A stretch of DNA of 64,000 nucleotides from Latrodectus hesperus (lineage: Eukaryota > Arthropoda > Arachnida > Araneae > Theridiidae). A program made the position numbers and the translations under genes. A model generated the notes under the pieces. It had not been told where the DNA came from. It saw nothing but the letters and a program-made list of their open reading frames with translations, and did no database searches. Shown here piece by piece: positions 36,856-42,800 of this stretch (positions are counted from its first letter, which is position 1; the number at the start of each line of letters is the position of its first letter). Where the stretch lies: assembly GCA_037975125.1 (NCBI GenBank), contig CM075852.1, forward strand, positions 13,680,813 through 13,744,812, read 5' to 3'.

Positions 36856-39800
36856 TCCAATTTTATTAAATATTTCAATCGTGAATATATATTTAAATAT
36901 TGATACAATGCATCATTTAAAAAATATACCTATCATATTTTATATCATCTTTTTAATAAGAAATAAAGGAAATAACCTTTAGTTCTAAATATTTTTTATT
37001 TTAAATTATTTTTATAGTTTGTATCTCATCACTTTATAATTAAAAAATATATATCAATAACTAAATTTATTAAACATTTGTTAATTTCATTTCTGTTATA
37101 TTACAAAGTTTGAATTTCTTTTATTTATGTCATTGCAATACAAATATTATTACTTTTTATTAAAATCACTTCTTTTATCTGCTACAATTAACTATTTTAA
37201 AATTATGATGTAGGAAAAAGGTTGCAAAACTGCATTCCATGTAACTTGTGCTTTCAAGGAAGGTTTACAAATGCGTGCCTGTGTTAAAAATACTGATGAG
37301 GATGATGCACTTAAGGTAAGTTAGAACATAACATGCACCGTAACTTTATACCTAAAATTTTCCTAACTTCTTATTTACTGCTATTAAATAAAATAAACCT
37401 CATGTGTTATTAAAAACAAATCTAATTTTCTTTCCTTTATTTTCCCTCATTTGTTGCAATGGTTACTTATTCCTATCAAGATATATATTTTAATATACAA
37501 AATATTAAAATTCCAATATAATATATTTCACTTAAATTTAGAATCTTCTAATTTAACAGACAGTAAAAGTCTGCAGAACTATTTTATTAAAATTGTATTT
37601 TACATTAATAATTTTTTTTCATTCAAAATATGACTGAAAATTTTTTGCAAATTCTGTAGTGTTTAGATTTTTATGAAGCATCTACTTGGATCTTAGTTTA
37701 GGTTACATCATAGGCACTCTAGTTTTATTTTCTTATTACATACAATCTTCATTATTTGAAACTGAAATTGGCAACACTAAGACGAAAAAAATCAATGTAA
37801 TGGAAATTTTTAGATTCATAATCGTACTTAATGTATACAAATTGATCCTATTGGCTAGCTCCTATCTTGGGGAAACAATTTACCAGAAAAGTTTCATTCT
37901 TATATAATCTTATGTAATGAGTTTTGTGTAATGTGTGGTATAGTTTGATGTTCTAACATATGCTTCTTGCCTGTGCAAAATGTAGATGTACAGAATTATT
38001 GAATTTGAGTGTCTCACTATCTGGCACATTCCGATATTCCATATTATAGTTGTATGAATAAGATAATCAGACTGACGAATTCCTTTTAAGGTTGTCTTAT
38101 TGTCCTATTATCTGATTTTGATAAGGATGCTAGATAAATTTTACTTTATATTAATAAAATATATCAAGTTTAGGAAGTTTATCATTGTGTACACGAAGTA
38201 TTAGAAGGCAGTTACATTTTGTCAGGGTCTATGATTATGCAATTCTGGCAAGCCTGAGATATGCAGCAATAAGAGCCATATAGGCTGTTAACCACCACAC
38301 TAAAAATAACATTTTATAGAGGAGAGTGGAATGGTAACCTGTTTTAAACATTGACTCTTGCTTTGATCTCAGATTTAATGATAGACAATGATACTATTGC
38401 TACATATGAAATGCCATGTAGCAATGTTATGTGTGTTAAGTGGTAACATTTAGTCTTCATTTCCATTATACTGGCGGATCAATGTTATGTTTTTTTTATT
38501 GTCCGTCCAATTGTTAGGCTATTCTATCAAAACATTAGGCTAACAAGATATTCTTAACACAAAATAAGGCTACATGTTACTTGCATTGTAAATGTATGCA
38601 AGTGAAGTTCCGTGAGGATAAGCTTCATTTTCTGATTTTTATTACCAAATGTACTGTGCAAAGAAATTTCATCCATTAATATTTTCATAGAAAAGTGCTA
38701 ACTGTGAATTGTATTTTAGATAGTTATGCTTTCTATATGGGAGAAGATTTCTAAAAGAATGATTTGTGAGTTTTTATCCCAATTTGGTTTTATATGTTTA
38801 GTAGTTTGAAATCCAAATTAAAGTAGGTCTCTGTTTACTTAGCTCCTATGTGTAAAAGATAACTGCTTAGCAACAAACTGAAACAACCAAACATTTTAAA
38901 AACATTTATTATTTTCCATTTTAATAACAATTCCCATAATGAGTGAAGTTAAATTTATTATAGTATTTTCTGATTTTTGATTAGTTGCCTTTGAAAAGCA
39001 TGGCTATTGATCATCAGAAATTCACATTTATATTAAATTCATGTGTTTGTTAACAAATATTTTTCTAAAACAAATAGTATCTCTTGTTGAAATATTCTCT
39101 TGATTTGCTTATTTTAATTTCTCTCATAAGTCATGACTTTTTTTTCCCCTAAAGTAGCTTTAACATACTCTTGTAAAACAATGCTTTAAACAAGATTAAA
39201 ATAAAATTTTAAAAATATGAATAAGTTTTCACTGCTGTTTCTGAAAATGTATTTTTATGAGAAATAGTGTGCCAATTTGTAATTAATAAGTTTTCTAGTT
39301 CTTTGTTCAGAAAATTTTCAATTTGAGCCTTGTGAATTTTTGTGATGGTTTAAGTTGACTTCAAATTCTATATCAAGTCACAAACTAGTCCTCAAACTTG
39401 AATGATTATAGACCAAATAATCTAATCCAGACTAATTTGTGATTTTGTTTATTACTTTTTATGGGGAGGGCTTTAACTGAATAAGTTAAATTTTTTAGGG
39501 AAGTGGTGGACTAAGATGGGGATTAGGGAGATAAGAATCATAAGCTTTATTGAAAAGACTTCTCAATTATATTGTGGGAAAATATGAGAATCTCAAGTCT
39601 AAATGTTTTTTTTTTTAAGTAAAAATAGTTTAAAAACATATAACTATTAAGTTGTTTATTCTATGTAATAATTGTTTTGTAGGGATAGTCAAAGAAAATA
39701 TTCACGCAATTTTTTAAACATAGAGTAATTAGTATATGTTTAAACAAATCTTAATAAAATTATATTGTGCCTTGTGATGGAGAAAAACTATTGCTTAAGT

Positions 39801-42800
39801 ATTAAATAATTTTAAAATACTTTTGTTCGTATTTAAGATCTTAAATATTGTACATTTTTAGGCTTTCTGTAAAAAACATAGCAGCAAACGGTCTGCTATA
39901 TTTTCTGATTCTGAAGATGATGAACATAGTGTGGATAAGAGAGATTCTTTAAGCAGTGAAGAACGAGCTAACTTGAGACAACAAAAGTAAGACATTAATT
40001 GTTTAAAAATTAATTGTTAATTAACCAATTATTGATAGTGTGAGTTTTTTAAAAATACATTTATGATTATAGATTTTTTTTTAAAAAAAAATCTAAAGTA
40101 AAAGCTAATTGTTTTAAAGAAATAATCAGTATTTTTAATTGCTGTTTAGTTGTAGCAGTTAAAAAAATGTATGTGACTTCATTAATTATTAGTTTAGTCC
40201 TCATAAATTAAACATAAGAATTGAAATTTTAGAAAAAATCAATTTTCTTTAATTTATTAGAATGCAAATCATTTTAGGTGTCAAAATATCTTTTTAGTGA
40301 TACTAATATACTTTGGTCTGATTTAAAAATTACACAGCAATTCTGTTATTTTTTGCTCACACATTTTAAAATTTCATGTAAAATAATTGCTTATTTTGTC
40401 TTTTAGAATATCTGAAAAAGAAGCTGAATTTTATAAGTATGTTAACATTGATGATATTGCTGATTTATTTCAGCATGATAAAACTGATATTGAAATAATA
40501 TATAATTATTGGAAATTGAAAAGAAAGGTAAATTTTATTTCACTCATTTGTTTTGTTATTATTTTTTAAATAACTAGAGTGGACTGCTTATAATTTACTG
40601 AATAATATTTAAATGCTTCTTTATATTTATATATATATATATATATATGTGTGTATGTGTGTGTTAAAGAAATAAAAATGTAATTTTGTGATTGATGGTT
40701 TTTTTACTGAAGGCAAATTCAAATCGCCCATTGCTGACTCCTAAGGTTGATCCAGAATTAGGATCTCCTGAAGAAGATGCAGATTTAATTCTTCGAAATA
40801 AACTTGTTCATCATCGGCGAGATTTGGAAAGAGTAAGTGACTGCAAATTTTCAAGCTGATATATGTGATTAGTCTGTTTTGAGAAAGATATTTTACTTTA
40901 AAATAATTTTATAATTTAGCTTAAAATTTCTGAGTTAATTTTGCTGTTTAGAGTTTACTCACTTTTAAGCTTATTGTTGCATGATTCTTATTTTTTCTTT
41001 CTACTATTTTGCATTGATAATTTCCTTTCTCAAATGTAGTTTATTTACAATACTCTAACTTTAAATTTGGTAGAGAATCATTTTTTATTTTAATCTATCT
41101 ATAATTTTTTTTATATCTGATATTATCAAACTTTATCTTTCAGAAATAAACAGAAAAATTTAACCTTCTTGTATTAGAAAAACATGCAAAGTTTTCCCTT
41201 AGAAATATTTTAATATGAGTAGCTTATTGTTGAATAAATCTCAGTAATGATTTATTTGAGAAATAAATTTAAAAATTGGAATATAAATTGTTTTCAAGAA
41301 AATATTTCTACTATTATTTAAAATATAGGTACTGTGACATCCTGATTTTGTCAGCAAGTTTTATGTTAATTTATAAAAAAAAAATATAAATTTTTATCCA
41401 AGTATAGGAAAGATCATAGCATATCCCATTATAAGATGTAGGAAATATCGTTAGCCATTTATTTATTGCAATAAACTACAGCTCAAAATAGTTATGCTCC
41501 TTACAGATAAACTTTCCTCTGTTTAATTTTGCTGCATAATTATTGAATTTTGTTAAAACAAACTAATTTTAAATATATTTTATTCAGTAAGCAGGAAATA
41601 AAAGGATTATTTAAAAAAATTATTTATAAAATAAATTGAATAAATCTTACTTCAAGGAGTTTTTTTCTCTATGTAAGATATTTATTAAATCTTAGCTTGT
41701 ATAGCATGAAAAAATGGGAAAATATCAATCTTAGTTCACCTTTGATACAAAAGAAAATATTTTATGTTACTGTGCATATTTATTTCTCTAGTATATCTTA
41801 AAAATGTATCAGTACTTTGATTACATTTGATGTAGTTTTTGATGTAAAGTTTTAATTATGTTACATAAATAAATGAAATTTCCCAATTCCTCAAAGATCA
41901 ATCTCTTATATGGGCAGAAGAGAGATTTCCGTAAAGTTTCAAAAGTTTAGAAATATATTTTATGAGCCTGGCTGCTTTTATTAAAAATTCAATAAGTTAT
42001 TTAAAAGTAGCCTGAATTTCAATTCTATTTTAACATTTGGTCGAGGACTTCATAACAAGGTATCTTGACCTTTATTTAAACTAAAAGTTAAACTGACATG
42101 TTCACAGTAAAATATAACTAGATTTTTCAAGAATTCAGTTTTTTCTTTTGTTATACATTCAATTGTAGCTTTTTTATGTATAATGCTATTAAGTAATAAA
42201 ATTGCTTGATCTACAGGTTTATGTTTTGATATATTTTATTAAATTTTTTCTACCTATTTTTTCTATAAAATCGTTAATTTTAGGAAATAAGAATAGTATT
42301 TATTAAATTTAAATCCTGTTTTTATGGGGCTTTTCATTCATGTATTTATTTCCTATGTATTGATTTTTTTCATTATGTGAATTTACTTAAACAATATCAT
42401 AGTTTACAAAATTAAATATTGAAATAATTATTCTGTCATTACTTGTTTAGATATACTGTTTTATGTTTTATATGCAGATAAATTTCATTCGTATTGATGC
42501 CCTAATTTTCCACAAGAAAATCTAACTTCTGTAGCATAAAATGCTTAAACTTCATAATGTATCATTGACTCAACACATTTGTTATCCTTTCTCAATCTTA
42601 TGTCTTAACTTCTTCACTTTTGTAACTATGGCAATTTTAAATTCATTATATTATTCACTACATGTTATTAAAATTGTAAGGTTTACTTATTTTTTGGCAT
42701 TTTATTAATTTTAAATTTTTTACTTTTAGGTGAGAAATTTGGTCTATATGGCTATGAAGAGAGAGAAACTTTCTTCAAATTGGCTTCAAACTAAATTACA

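Noticed and set aside
36782..36982. Open frame rich in alternating Tyr and Ile
   Set aside because: It is the translation of an (AT)n microsatellite.
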